From: Thermoleophilaceae bacterium
GTDB lineage: Bacteria > Actinomycetota > Thermoleophilia > Solirubrobacterales > Thermoleophilaceae
Assembly (NCBI GenBank): GCA_013696905.1
Contig: JACCXP010000295.1
Coordinates: 1-5,130, forward strand
DNA: 5,130 bases
Direction: 5' to 3'
Part shown: positions 1 through 5,130 of the stretch, piece by piece
Layout of the letters: every line of letters begins with the position of its first letter
Position numbering within the stretch: the stretch's first letter is position 1
The notes under the pieces: model-generated
Database searches by the model: none
What the model was told of the DNA's origin: nothing
The model's input: only the letters and a program-made list of their open reading frames with translations
Translations under genes and position numbers: made by a program

Positions 1-14
1 CAGTACAAAACCTG

Positions 15-21
15 GGAGGAG
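15..21 (+). promoter_or_regulatory. Shine-Dalgarno site of gltA
   Basis: GGAGGAG lies four bases before the ATG at 26. It is a near-perfect anti-16S match, though slightly closer than usual, and it supports the ATG at 26 as the start. Only 25 bases of upstream DNA are in the window, so the promoter cannot be seen. Confidence 0.75.
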
Positions 22-25
22 CGGC

Positions 26-1441
26 ATGGCTGACGAGCAGACGCAGGAGGCCCAGCGGTCAGACGGTGAGGTAGCACGCGATGGCGGCGCGCCCGCCGAC
101 TCGCTCTCGGTGACCGACAACCGCACCGGGCAGAGCTATGAGGTCGAGGTCGTCGACGGCACGGTCAAGGCGATGGACTTCCGCCAGATCAAGGTCTCAG
201 AGGACGACTTCGGCTTGATGACCTACGACCCGGCCTTCACCAACACCGCCGCCTGCCGCAGCGAGATCACCTTCGTCGACGGCGACAACGGTGTGCTCGA
301 GTACCGCGGCTACCCGATCGACCAGCTCTGCGAGCACTCGACCTACCTCGAGGTGGCCTACCTGCTGATTCACGGCGAGCTGCCCGCGCCGGAGCAGCAG
401 GAGGCGTGGGTCTACGACATCACCCACCACACCTTCGTGCACGAGAACATCAAGAAGTTCGTCGAGGGCTTCCGCTACGACGCCCACCCGATGGGGATGC
501 TGCTTGCGACGGTCGGCGCGCTGTCCACGTTCTACCCGACGGCGAAAGACATCGACGACGACCGCGAGCGCTACATCTCGGCCGTGCGCATGATCGCCAA
601 GATGCCGACGCTCGCCGCCTTCGCCTACCGCCAGCTGCTCGGCTTGCCCTACGTCTACCCGGACAACGACCTCGACTACTCGGGGAACTTCCTTTCGATG
701 CTGTTCCGCATGAGCGAGCCGCAGTACGAGCCGGACCCGCGGCTCACGCGCGCCCTCGACAACCTCTTCATCCTGCACGCAGACCACGAGCAGAACTGCT
801 CCACGAGCGCGGTTCGCAGCGTCGGCTCCTCGCGGGTCGATCCCTACTCGGCCGTCGCCGCCGGCGTAGCCGCGCTCTACGGGCCGCTCCACGGCGGCGC
901 CAACGAGGCAGCGCTCGCGATGCTCGACCGGATCGGCACGGTCGAGAACATCCCCGACTTCCTCGAGGGGGTGAAGGCCGGCGACGAGCGGCTGATGGGC
1001 TTCGGCCATCGCATCTACAAGAACTACGACCCGCGGGCCCAAATCATCAAGAAGAACGTCGACGAGGTGATGGAGGTCACCGGCAAGAACCCCAAGCTCC
1101 AGATCGCCACCGAGCTCGAGAAGCGCGCGCTCGACGACAGCTACTTCACCGATCGCAAGCTCTACCCGAACGTCGACTTCTACTCCGGGTTGATCTACGA
1201 GGCGCTCAACCTCCCGCGCGACATGTTCACGGTGATGTTCGCGATCCCGCGGACCTCGGGCTGGATCGCCCAGTGGCTCGAGATGCAAGACGACCCGGAC
1301 ACGAAGATCGCCCGCCCGCGCCAGATCTACACGGGCCGGCGCGAGCTCGACTACCTGCCGATCGACGAGCGCGGCAGCGGCAAGCCTCGTCACCCGCCGT
1401 CGACCCCGCTGAAGCCGGAAGCGACGGCGCCGGGTCAGTAG
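26..1441 (+). CDS. gltA: Citrate synthase (GltA type)
   Basis: This cytoplasmic enzyme condenses oxaloacetate with acetyl-CoA to give citrate and CoA, the entry step of the TCA cycle. The 471-residue protein carries the whole family core. The substrate-binding motif HADHEQN contains H254 (the counterpart of E. coli H229). GPLHGGANEA gives catalytic H289, GFGHRIYKNYDPRA gives H328, and PNVDFYSG gives catalytic D384. These correspond to H264, H305 and D362 of E. coli GltA with nearly the same spacing. The segments TFVDGDNGVLEYRGYPIDQL and ARPRQIYTG are also typical. The protein is longer than E. coli GltA (427 residues). It has an acidic, probably disordered N-terminal extension of about 25-30 residues and a proline-rich tail of about 20 residues after the last conserved block. 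The ATG at 26 has a strong Shine-Dalgarno, so the extension is likely real. Codon use matches the neighbours. A 2-methylcitrate synthase role is possible in this superfamily, but the sequence reads best as the housekeeping enzyme. Confidence 0.96.
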   Translation: MADEQTQEAQRSDGEVARDGGAPADSLSVTDNRTGQSYEVEVVDGTVKAMDFRQIKVSEDDFGLMTYDPAFTNTAACRSEITFVDGDNGVLEYRGYPIDQLCEHSTYLEVAYLLIHGELPAPEQQEAWVYDITHHTFVHENIKKFVEGFRYDAHPMGMLLATVGALSTFYPTAKDIDDDRERYISAVRMIAKMPTLAAFAYRQLLGLPYVYPDNDLDYSGNFLSMLFRMSEPQYEPDPRLTRALDNLFILHADHEQNCSTSAVRSVGSSRVDPYSAVAAGVAALYGPLHGGANEAALAMLDRIGTVENIPDFLEGVKAGDERLMGFGHRIYKNYDPRAQIIKKNVDEVMEVTGKNPKLQIATELEKRALDDSYFTDRKLYPNVDFYSGLIYEALNLPRDMFTVMFAIPRTSGWIAQWLEMQDDPDTKIARPRQIYTGRRELDYLPIDERGSGKPRHPPSTPLKPEATAPGQ

Positions 1442-1446
1442 CGCTC

Positions 1447-1467
1447 CGGGGCTCGGGTCGAGCCTCG
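1447..1467 (+). terminator. Hairpin after gltA, possible terminator
   Basis: The segment folds as an RNA stem of nine pairs, one of them G-U. GGCTCG (1450-1455) pairs with CGAGCC (1459-1464), the outer pairs run to 1447/1467, and the loop is GGT. It begins five bases after the gltA stop codon. There is no T-tract behind it, so it is at best a U-tract-less terminator of the kind proposed for GC-rich actinobacteria, or an mRNA-stabilising end. Chance hairpins are common at this GC content. Confidence 0.4.
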
Positions 1468-1472
1468 CCGGA

Positions 1473-1478
1473 TACGCT
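1473..1478 (+). promoter_or_regulatory. Candidate -10 element for a leaderless moaA transcript
   Basis: TACGCT fits the actinobacterial -10 pattern TANNNT. Seven bases separate it from the ATG at 1486, so transcription would start at or next to the A of the start codon. No Shine-Dalgarno is present before moaA (the preceding bases read GTAGAAG), which agrees with a leaderless mRNA. No convincing -35 box is seen (GGCTCG is at the 17-base spacing), so the call rests on the -10 and its position. Confidence 0.4.
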
Positions 1479-1485
1479 GTAGAAG

Positions 1486-2478
1486 ATGAGGGAGCCCCTT
1501 TACGACGGACACGGTCGGCGCATCTCCGACCTGCGCGTGTCCGTCACCGACCGCTGCAACTTCCGCTGCCAGTACTGCATGCCCGCCGAGGGCCTGCCCT
1601 GGCTCCAGCGTGACGAGGTGCTCTCGTTCGAGGAGATCGAGCGACTGGTGCGATTGCTGGCGGAGATGGGCATCACCGACCTCCGGCTCACCGGCGGAGA
1701 GCCGCTCGTGCGGCGCGAGTTCCCGAAGCTCGCGGGGATGCTCGCGCGTATCGAGGGCCTCGAGGACATCTCGCTGACGACCAACGGCTACCTGCTCGAG
1801 CGCGACGCCGCGGCGCTTGTGGAAGCCGGCATCCAGCGCGTGAACGTCTCGATCGACTCGCTTCAGCGCGACCGCTTCTTCCAGATGACCCGGCGTGACT
1901 CGCTGCCCCAGGTGCTGCGCGGGCTCGAGGCGCTCGGTCGCCACCCCGAGGTCCACCCGATCAAGGTCAATGCCGTCGCGATGCGCGGCTTCACCGAGCA
2001 GGAGGCGCTTCCCTTCGCCGAGTTCGCGCGCTCGACCGCCTACCAGGTGCGCTTCATCGAGTTCATGCCGCTCGACGGCGATCACAACTGGTCGCCGGAC
2101 GCGGTGCTCACGGGCGACGAGCTGCGCCGCATCATCCACGCCGTGCATCCGCTCGAGGAGCGCCCGCGCGAGCCTTCCGCCACCGCGCGCGTCTTCCGCT
2201 TCCTCGACGGAGGCGGTGAGATCGGCTTCATCAATCCCGTCTCCGAGCCGTTCTGCGACGATTGCAATCGCATCCGCCTGACCGCCGAAGGCAAGCTGCG
2301 CACCTGCCTCTTCTCGGTCGGCGAGACCGACCTGCGCGAGCCGCTGCGCTCCGGCGCGAGCGACTCCGAGATCGAGCTGATCGTGCGCGACGCGGTGTGG
2401 CGCAAGGAGCTCAAGCACCGTGTCAACGAGCCGGGCTTTCGCCAGCCGGCGCGCACGATGAGCGCGATCGGCGGCTGA
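1486..2478 (+). CDS. moaA: GTP 3',8-cyclase MoaA
   Basis: MoaA is a radical S-adenosylmethionine enzyme. It converts GTP to 3',8-cyclo-7,8-dihydro-GTP, the first step of molybdenum cofactor synthesis, and MoaC then makes cyclic pyranopterin phosphate. The 330 residues match the usual family length of about 330. The N-terminal 4Fe-4S cluster motif is SVTDRCNFRCQYCMP, with C24, C28 and C31. The SAM-binding GGEP motif follows at 70-73 within LRLTGGEPLVRR. The substrate-side cluster is held by C257, C260 and C274 (FCDDCNRIRLTAEGKLRTC, a CX2CX13C arrangement). The chain ends in the conserved Gly-Gly tail (SAIGG). All catalytic features are intact. The ATG at 1486 places GRRISDLRVSVTDRCNF at the normal distance from the N-terminus. 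No other molybdenum cofactor gene is in the window. The gene begins 44 bases after gltA and is probably transcribed from its own promoter. Confidence 0.97.
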   Translation: MREPLYDGHGRRISDLRVSVTDRCNFRCQYCMPAEGLPWLQRDEVLSFEEIERLVRLLAEMGITDLRLTGGEPLVRREFPKLAGMLARIEGLEDISLTTNGYLLERDAAALVEAGIQRVNVSIDSLQRDRFFQMTRRDSLPQVLRGLEALGRHPEVHPIKVNAVAMRGFTEQEALPFAEFARSTAYQVRFIEFMPLDGDHNWSPDAVLTGDELRRIIHAVHPLEERPREPSATARVFRFLDGGGEIGFINPVSEPFCDDCNRIRLTAEGKLRTCLFSVGETDLREPLRSGASDSEIELIVRDAVWRKELKHRVNEPGFRQPARTMSAIGG

Positions 2479-2496
2479 GCGCGCCCTGCTCGGCGC

Positions 2497-2871
2497 GTGG
2501 CCGGCTACTCGCTGACGATCCGGGAGCGCGCGAAGGTGGAGCGCGATCGCTTCGAGGATCTCGGGACGGCGCTGTCGGAGCTCGAGCTCCGTGGCCGCTC
2601 GCTTCAGGAGGGTGCCCGTGCCCGCCCGATCGACCTGCCGACCCGCCACTTCGAGCCGATCCAGCAAGTGGTCGCCCGGCTCGAGCTCGTCGGCCCGCGC
2701 CGCCTACGGGTAGGGATCGACGTACGTGGTGACGGCTCCGCCGAGGGCTGGACCGGTCGCGTGCGCAGGCGACTGATCGAGCAGCGCGAGCGCGAGTCGG
2801 CCTACGACGCCCTGCGCCGCGCGATCGACGGCACGGGTGAGGCCGGCGACCGCCCAGCCGGGGTCGGCTGA
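2497..2871 (+). CDS. Small charged protein of unknown function
   Basis: I do not recognise this family. The 124-residue frame has a strong G/C preference at third codon positions like the neighbouring genes, which argues that it is coding. The protein is rich in Arg, Glu and Asp, has no cysteine, and shows no signal peptide or membrane segment, so it should be cytoplasmic. Residues about 8-42 look like a charged amphipathic helix. Residues about 54-78 (PIQQVVARLELVGPRRLRVG) alternate like beta strands, and residues about 84-113 form a second charged helix. It starts 18 bases after the moaA stop in the same reading frame and probably shares the moaA transcript. The GTG at 2497 lacks a Shine-Dalgarno. 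An alternative GTG at 2536 has a weak GGGAG at 2522-2526 and would give a protein 13 residues shorter. Its stop codon lies inside the hairpin at 2846-2879. A link to molybdenum cofactor synthesis is only suggested by position. Confidence 0.62.
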   Translation: MAGYSLTIRERAKVERDRFEDLGTALSELELRGRSLQEGARARPIDLPTRHFEPIQQVVARLELVGPRRLRVGIDVRGDGSAEGWTGRVRRRLIEQRERESAYDALRRAIDGTGEAGDRPAGVG

Positions 2872-2879
2872 GCGGTCGC
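2846..2879. terminator. Strong hairpin between convergent genes, likely bidirectional terminator
   Basis: GCGACCGC (2846-2853) pairs with GCGGTCGC (2872-2879). Inside it, CAGCCG (2855-2860) pairs with CGGCTG (2865-2870). One C/A mismatch separates the two arms and the loop is GGGT. That gives 14 Watson-Crick pairs, placed over the stop codon of the small plus-strand gene and 23 bases beyond the stop of the convergent minus-strand gene. There is no T-tract on either side, so it would act as a U-tract-less terminator or an mRNA 3' end stabiliser for both transcripts. Confidence 0.6.
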
Positions 2880-2902
2880 GGTCAGAGACGGCGCCCGGCT
2901 GC

Positions 2903-4045
2903 CTAGACGCCGAGCTCCTGGGAGGCCATCTTGGCCCCCTCGACGCGCGCCGTGATCTTCTGCATCGCTACGTCGCGAGCGAAGTCGGGGGAGCCGTGCT
3001 TTGGCTTCTCGTCACGACTGAACGGCGAGAAGCCGCAGTCGTCTGTCGCCCCGAGGCGCTCGACCGGGATGTGCTTCGAGGCCGCGACGAGCGCGTCCCT
3101 CACCTGCTCGGCCGTCTCGACCTCGGGGTTGAGCGGGTTGATCACGCCGATGAAGCACACCTGCGGGACACCGTTCGCGTCTTCGCGGCTGTACTGCCCG
3201 CAGAGCCTGTAGACCGTCTCCTTGTCCTGCTCGCTCGCGCACTGGATCAGGAAGTAGCCGGCGTTGAGCTGGAACATCTTGCTGAGCAGCTTCTCGTAGG
3301 GCACGTCGGCGCTGTGCACCGAGTCGTTGTCCCCGCCCGGACAGGTGTGGATGCCGATGTTCTTGCGCTCCTCGGGGGAGAAGCGGTCGATCACCCGGTT
3401 GTTGAGGTCGATGAACTCCTGCAGCATGTCCTTGTTGGTCCAGGGGTTGCGCGAGTCGTTCTTGTTCGCGAGGCGGCCCTCGGTGAAGTCGATCGACACG
3501 CGCTCGGCGCCGGCGGCGAAGCACTGGCGGATGTCCTTCTCGACCTCGTCGCAGAGGTCGTCGAGGAACTGCTGGCGCGAGTAGCCCTCGATCTCGCCCT
3601 CGAGCGGGTAGAGCAGCATCAGCATCGACGGCGCGATGACCGCCTGCTTGACCGGGCCGGACGCGATCGCCTTGTTCTTCTCGACGAACTCCGACGCGAA
3701 CGTCTTGTAGCGGAACGGGCCGCCGGTCAGCCGCGGCAGCTGCCGGTGGTGGCCGTCGTCGAAGATCGCGAAGAACTGCCCGTCGCCGGCGAGGTTGTCG
3801 GCCAGGCCGGTGCCCGCGAGCGTGTCGGTGATCGGGTACGTCGCGAAGCTGGACTCGCGCTGCTCGCCGTCGGTGACGTACGTCTCACCGGTCTGCTCGA
3901 GGCGGCGGATCGAGTCCTCGGCCGCGGCGTCCTGCTCCTTCTGAAGCTCGGCGAAGTCGATCTTGCCGTCGTCGAGGGCCTGATAGGCCTCCTGCAGCTT
4001 CATTGGGCGCGGAAGCGATCCGACCAACTCGGTGGGAATGGGCAT
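2903..4045 (-). CDS. Single-domain cobalamin-independent methionine synthase-like methyltransferase
   Basis: The 380-residue protein resembles the C-terminal catalytic half of MetE, the zinc enzyme that moves a methyl group from a folate to homocysteine. It is half the length of E. coli MetE (about 750 residues), so it belongs to the short MetE-like proteins whose methyl donor and acceptor are often unknown. Visible motifs are the N-terminal GSLPRP (9-14), TDGEQRE (58-64), GPFRYK, IDFTEGRLA, and the zinc-site pair HTCPGGD (H233, C235) and TDDCGFSPF (C337). These match the HxC...C ligands of MetE. The glutamate ligand of MetE would align near Q268 in FLIQCASEQD, with E272 four residues later. 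The ATG at 4045 has a perfect Shine-Dalgarno (GAGGAGG, seven-base spacer), although the frame stays open as far as 4699. The gene converges on the moaA group and ends 31 bases from it. An insertion sequence lies about 106 bases upstream. Other methyl acceptors are possible, so I give no symbol. Confidence 0.88.
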   Translation of the reverse strand: MPIPTELVGSLPRPMKLQEAYQALDDGKIDFAELQKEQDAAAEDSIRRLEQTGETYVTDGEQRESSFATYPITDTLAGTGLADNLAGDGQFFAIFDDGHHRQLPRLTGGPFRYKTFASEFVEKNKAIASGPVKQAVIAPSMLMLLYPLEGEIEGYSRQQFLDDLCDEVEKDIRQCFAAGAERVSIDFTEGRLANKNDSRNPWTNKDMLQEFIDLNNRVIDRFSPEERKNIGIHTCPGGDNDSVHSADVPYEKLLSKMFQLNAGYFLIQCASEQDKETVYRLCGQYSREDANGVPQVCFIGVINPLNPEVETAEQVRDALVAASKHIPVERLGATDDCGFSPFSRDEKPKHGSPDFARDVAMQKITARVEGAKMASQELGV

Positions 4046-4052
4046 GCGTCGT

Positions 4053-4059
4053 CCTCCTC
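4053..4059 (-). promoter_or_regulatory. Shine-Dalgarno site of the MetE-like gene
   Basis: On the minus strand this reads GAGGAGG, seven bases before the ATG at 4045. It fixes the start and argues against the longer open frame that runs upstream into the insertion sequence. Confidence 0.8.
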
Positions 4060-4074
4060 GGTAGCTCTGTCGCC

Positions 4075-4103
4075 ACCGTATCCCACGGAGCGGGGAATGT
4101 CGC
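4075..4103 (-). promoter_or_regulatory. Candidate promoter of the MetE-like gene
   Basis: On the minus strand GCGACA (4103-4098) resembles the -35 box, matching the GACA of TTGACA. A 17-base spacer separates it from TACGGT (4080-4075), a TANNNT -10 box. Transcription would begin near 4068, leaving a leader of about 23 bases that contains the Shine-Dalgarno. If correct, the promoter lies wholly between the gene and the insertion sequence and survived the insertion. This is a pattern match only. Confidence 0.4.
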
Positions 4104-4151
4104 CGCACACGCGGATGGACTCCTCGCAGCGCTTTCCCTGCGCGCCGACGC

Positions 4152-4167
4152 CTAGATGGTTGATGCG
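4152..4167 (+). repeat. Left terminal inverted repeat of the insertion sequence
   Basis: CTAGATGGTTGATGCG matches the reverse complement of the window's last 16 bases at 15 of 16 positions. The only difference is G versus T at the eighth base. It starts 19 bases beyond the transposase start-distal end, with the transposase stop codon at 4173-4171 just inside it. Confidence 0.8.
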
Positions 4168-4170
4168 TTA

Positions 4171-5043
4171 TCAGCGGCCGTAGGCGGCGAAGGCTCGTGC
4201 GGGTTGGCCGGTGAGGTGGTTGTGCCAGATGCCGGCGGCCAGGGCGAGGAGTCGCAGGCCGATGCGGGCGCCGAGGCCGGGCAGGGTGCGGGCGCCGTGG
4301 TGTTCGAGGCCGAGTTGGCCTTTGCAGGTCCAGTAGGTCGATTCGATCCATTGCCGGATCTGGCCGAGGCTGCCGTGACGGCGCGGTTCGTTCTTGCGGT
4401 CGGGGCGCAGGAAGTGGGCGCCGTGATCGGCCATGAGCTGCTCGAACTCGTGGCCGGCGAAGTTCTTGTCGGCGATCACGGTGTGCCCGGCGACCGGAAC
4501 ACGGTCGAGCATCTCGGCGGCCACGACACGTTCGCCGATGTTGGCGGCGGCGAGTTCCCAGCCGATCGGCATCCCGTCGCCCGCGCAGATCAGATACAGC
4601 CGAAAGCCCCAGAACCAGCGGCTGTGCGAGCGGCAGTAGCCGTAGCCGGCGTAGCCGGCGAACTCCGAGCGGCGCGTCGTCTCGCGCGATTGCCCGCACG
4701 GCAGCGGCGTGGAATCCAGCAGTCGCAGCCGGTCGCAGAAGCTCGGCGAGACGTAGGCCAGATAACTGATGCAGCGGCCGATCTCAGGCGCCAGGGCGCG
4801 CAACCGCCGGTTGTAGCCGGACTGATCGATCAGCTGCGGGAACAGGTGCCCAAGCCGCCAGCGCGCGAGCGCGAGAAACTGCCGATCATTGGGCATTCTG
4901 AGCAGCATCTGCGCGACTCCGAGCGCGATCAACTCGGCATCGGTGAGCTTCGGCGGACGCCCCGGACCGCGATGACGCGGACCAAGGAAGTCATCGATCG
5001 AGACGTAGAGTCCGACGATGAGGGCGTCGAGAGCGGCGGGCAA
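4171..5043 (-). CDS. IS982-family transposase, intact
   Basis: This DDE transposase should catalyse movement of its insertion sequence. The 290-residue protein has the family's usual length and order. An N-terminal IDDF (16-19) is followed by PKLTDAELIALGVAQMLL (31-48), a putative DNA-binding region through HLFPQ and GYNRRLRAL, then the catalytic domain. Probable catalytic residues are D110 in LLDSTPLPCG, D192 in VIADKNFAG and E234 in RQWIESTYWTCKGQL. The C-terminal LALAAGIWHNHLTGQP block is also typical of actinobacterial IS982 transposases. No frameshift or internal stop is visible, so it may be active. The start is an unusual TTG at 5043, chosen because GGAGG lies six bases upstream and no other start codon occurs between it and the upstream in-frame stop. 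The family call comes from recalled motif similarity; an IS5/IS4-type assignment is the alternative. Confidence 0.92.
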   Translation of the reverse strand: MPAALDALIVGLYVSIDDFLGPRHRGPGRPPKLTDAELIALGVAQMLLRMPNDRQFLALARWRLGHLFPQLIDQSGYNRRLRALAPEIGRCISYLAYVSPSFCDRLRLLDSTPLPCGQSRETTRRSEFAGYAGYGYCRSHSRWFWGFRLYLICAGDGMPIGWELAAANIGERVVAAEMLDRVPVAGHTVIADKNFAGHEFEQLMADHGAHFLRPDRKNEPRRHGSLGQIRQWIESTYWTCKGQLGLEHHGARTLPGLGARIGLRLLALAAGIWHNHLTGQPARAFAAYGR

Positions 5044-5049
5044 CGAAGG

Positions 5050-5054
5050 CCTCC
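5050..5054 (-). promoter_or_regulatory. Shine-Dalgarno site that decides the TTG start of the transposase
   Basis: On the minus strand GGAGG stands six bases before the TTG at 5043. No ATG or GTG lies between this site and the upstream in-frame TGA, so the site supports TTG initiation. A rare start codon may keep transposase levels low. Confidence 0.65.
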
Positions 5055-5114
5055 AAGGGTCGACGGTGCTTAGACACCGCCAACTTCGGCGCCCTCAACC
5101 CACTTCAGCTATTT

Positions 5115-5130
5115 CGCATCAAACATCTAG
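5115..5130 (-). repeat. Right terminal inverted repeat of the insertion sequence, at the window edge
   Basis: CGCATCAAACATCTAG is the inverted partner of the left repeat at 4152-4167, with 15 of 16 bases matching. The 70 or so bases between it and the transposase start should hold the transposase promoter. I could not point to convincing -10 and -35 boxes there. Confidence 0.8.

Larger units (their letters stand above)
4046..4151. other. Intergenic stretch between MetE-like gene and insertion sequence
   Basis: Apart from the candidate promoter and ribosome binding site, this 106-base flank shows no recognisable gene remnant. Several frames are open on both strands, which is expected at this GC content and carries no weight. 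It is too short to hold a typical SAM or cobalamin riboswitch, and none is visible. Any ancestral upstream sequence would now lie beyond the insertion sequence. Confidence 0.5.
4152..5130 (-). mobile_element. IS982-family-like insertion sequence, essentially complete
   Basis: The element is about 979 bases long, close to the usual 1 kb of IS982 elements. It holds one transposase gene that fills most of its length. Its ends are imperfect inverted repeats of 16 bases with one mismatch, CTAGATGGTTGATGCG on the left and CTAGATGTTTGATGCG on the right (reverse complement). The right end falls exactly on the last base of the window, so neither the true outer boundary nor the target duplication can be confirmed. 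The outermost CTAG is palindromic, so it could be part of the repeat or a 4-base target duplication. The transposase reads toward the left end and toward the MetE-like gene. Confidence 0.82.

Noticed and set aside
197..1393. 398-residue open frame on the minus strand opposite gltA
   Set aside because: It is a high-GC shadow: its low-complexity Arg/Val/Leu/Asp-rich translation mirrors the citrate synthase codons, and gltA has all its catalytic motifs.
1435..2667. 410-residue open frame on the minus strand opposite moaA
   Set aside because: It is the antisense shadow of moaA with low-complexity translation and no recognisable motif. moaA itself is certain.
4046..4110. SAM or cobalamin riboswitch upstream of the MetE-like gene
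   Set aside because: The leader predicted from the candidate promoter is only about 23 bases, and no conserved riboswitch core is visible.
4046..4151. Possible remnant of a gene disrupted by the insertion sequence
   Set aside because: All translations of this 106-base stretch were considered. Several are open, but none gives a recognisable protein, and the right-hand flank of the element is outside the window.
2837..4183. 448-residue open frame on the plus strand opposite the MetE-like gene
   Set aside because: Its Leu/Val/Arg/Glu-rich composition is typical of an antisense frame, and the minus strand carries clear MetE motifs plus a Shine-Dalgarno.
4636..4659. Short tandem repeat GTAGCC / GTAGCCGGC / GTAGCCGGC
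   Set aside because: It encodes the AGYAGYGY stretch of the transposase, seen in related transposases, so it is coding sequence and not a separate repeat.
4046..4699. Upstream extension of the MetE-like frame to 4699
   Set aside because: The extension runs through the transposase in another frame, is Arg/Pro-rich noise, and the ATG at 4045 has a perfect ribosome binding site and the normal N-terminal motif.
4156..5073. 305-residue open frame on the plus strand opposite the transposase
   Set aside because: It is an antisense shadow. The minus-strand transposase explains the region fully, including the catalytic residues.
1..5130. CRISPR array, tRNA, rRNA, toxin-antitoxin or defence gene
   Set aside because: No regularly spaced repeats, no cloverleaf or rRNA-like stretches and no such protein motifs were found on either strand.

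Overview
The window is GC-rich, with G or C at almost every third codon position, GTG and TTG starts alongside ATG, and short Shine-Dalgarno sites of the GGAGG type. The protein sequences and these habits suggest a high-GC actinobacterium. A deep lineage such as Thermoleophilia/Solirubrobacterales is my impression only, because no marker gene is present to settle it.

Layout: (1) A complete citrate synthase gene (gltA, + strand, 26-1441) opens the window with its own strong ribosome binding site. A hairpin follows directly after its stop. (2) moaA (+, 1486-2478), the radical-SAM GTP 3',8-cyclase of molybdenum cofactor synthesis, comes next. It has no Shine-Dalgarno but has a -10-like hexamer placed as expected for a leaderless transcript. 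(3) A small unrecognised charged protein (+, 2497-2871) sits 18 bases behind moaA, in the same frame. (4) A strong hairpin (2846-2879) closes this plus-strand group and separates it from a convergent minus-strand gene. (5) That gene (2903-4045) encodes a 380-residue single-domain relative of cobalamin-independent methionine synthase (MetE C-terminal type). It has a clear ribosome binding site and a candidate promoter. (6) About 106 bases of intergenic DNA lead into an almost complete insertion sequence (4152-5130). It carries an intact IS982-type DDE transposase on the minus strand, and 16-bp imperfect terminal inverted repeats are visible at both ends. The right repeat coincides with the last base of the window.

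How the genes relate: gltA (TCA cycle entry), moaA (cofactor synthesis) and the methionine-synthase-like gene (one-carbon/methyl transfer) are housekeeping or metabolic genes with no obvious common pathway. The insertion sequence is the only mobile component. It lies just upstream of the methyltransferase-like gene, in the same orientation, so it may have separated that gene from its ancestral upstream neighbour or regulatory DNA. I see no CRISPR array, tRNA, rRNA, defence system or other clearly new system. The least explained items are the small ORF behind moaA and the atypical zinc-site region of the MetE-like protein.
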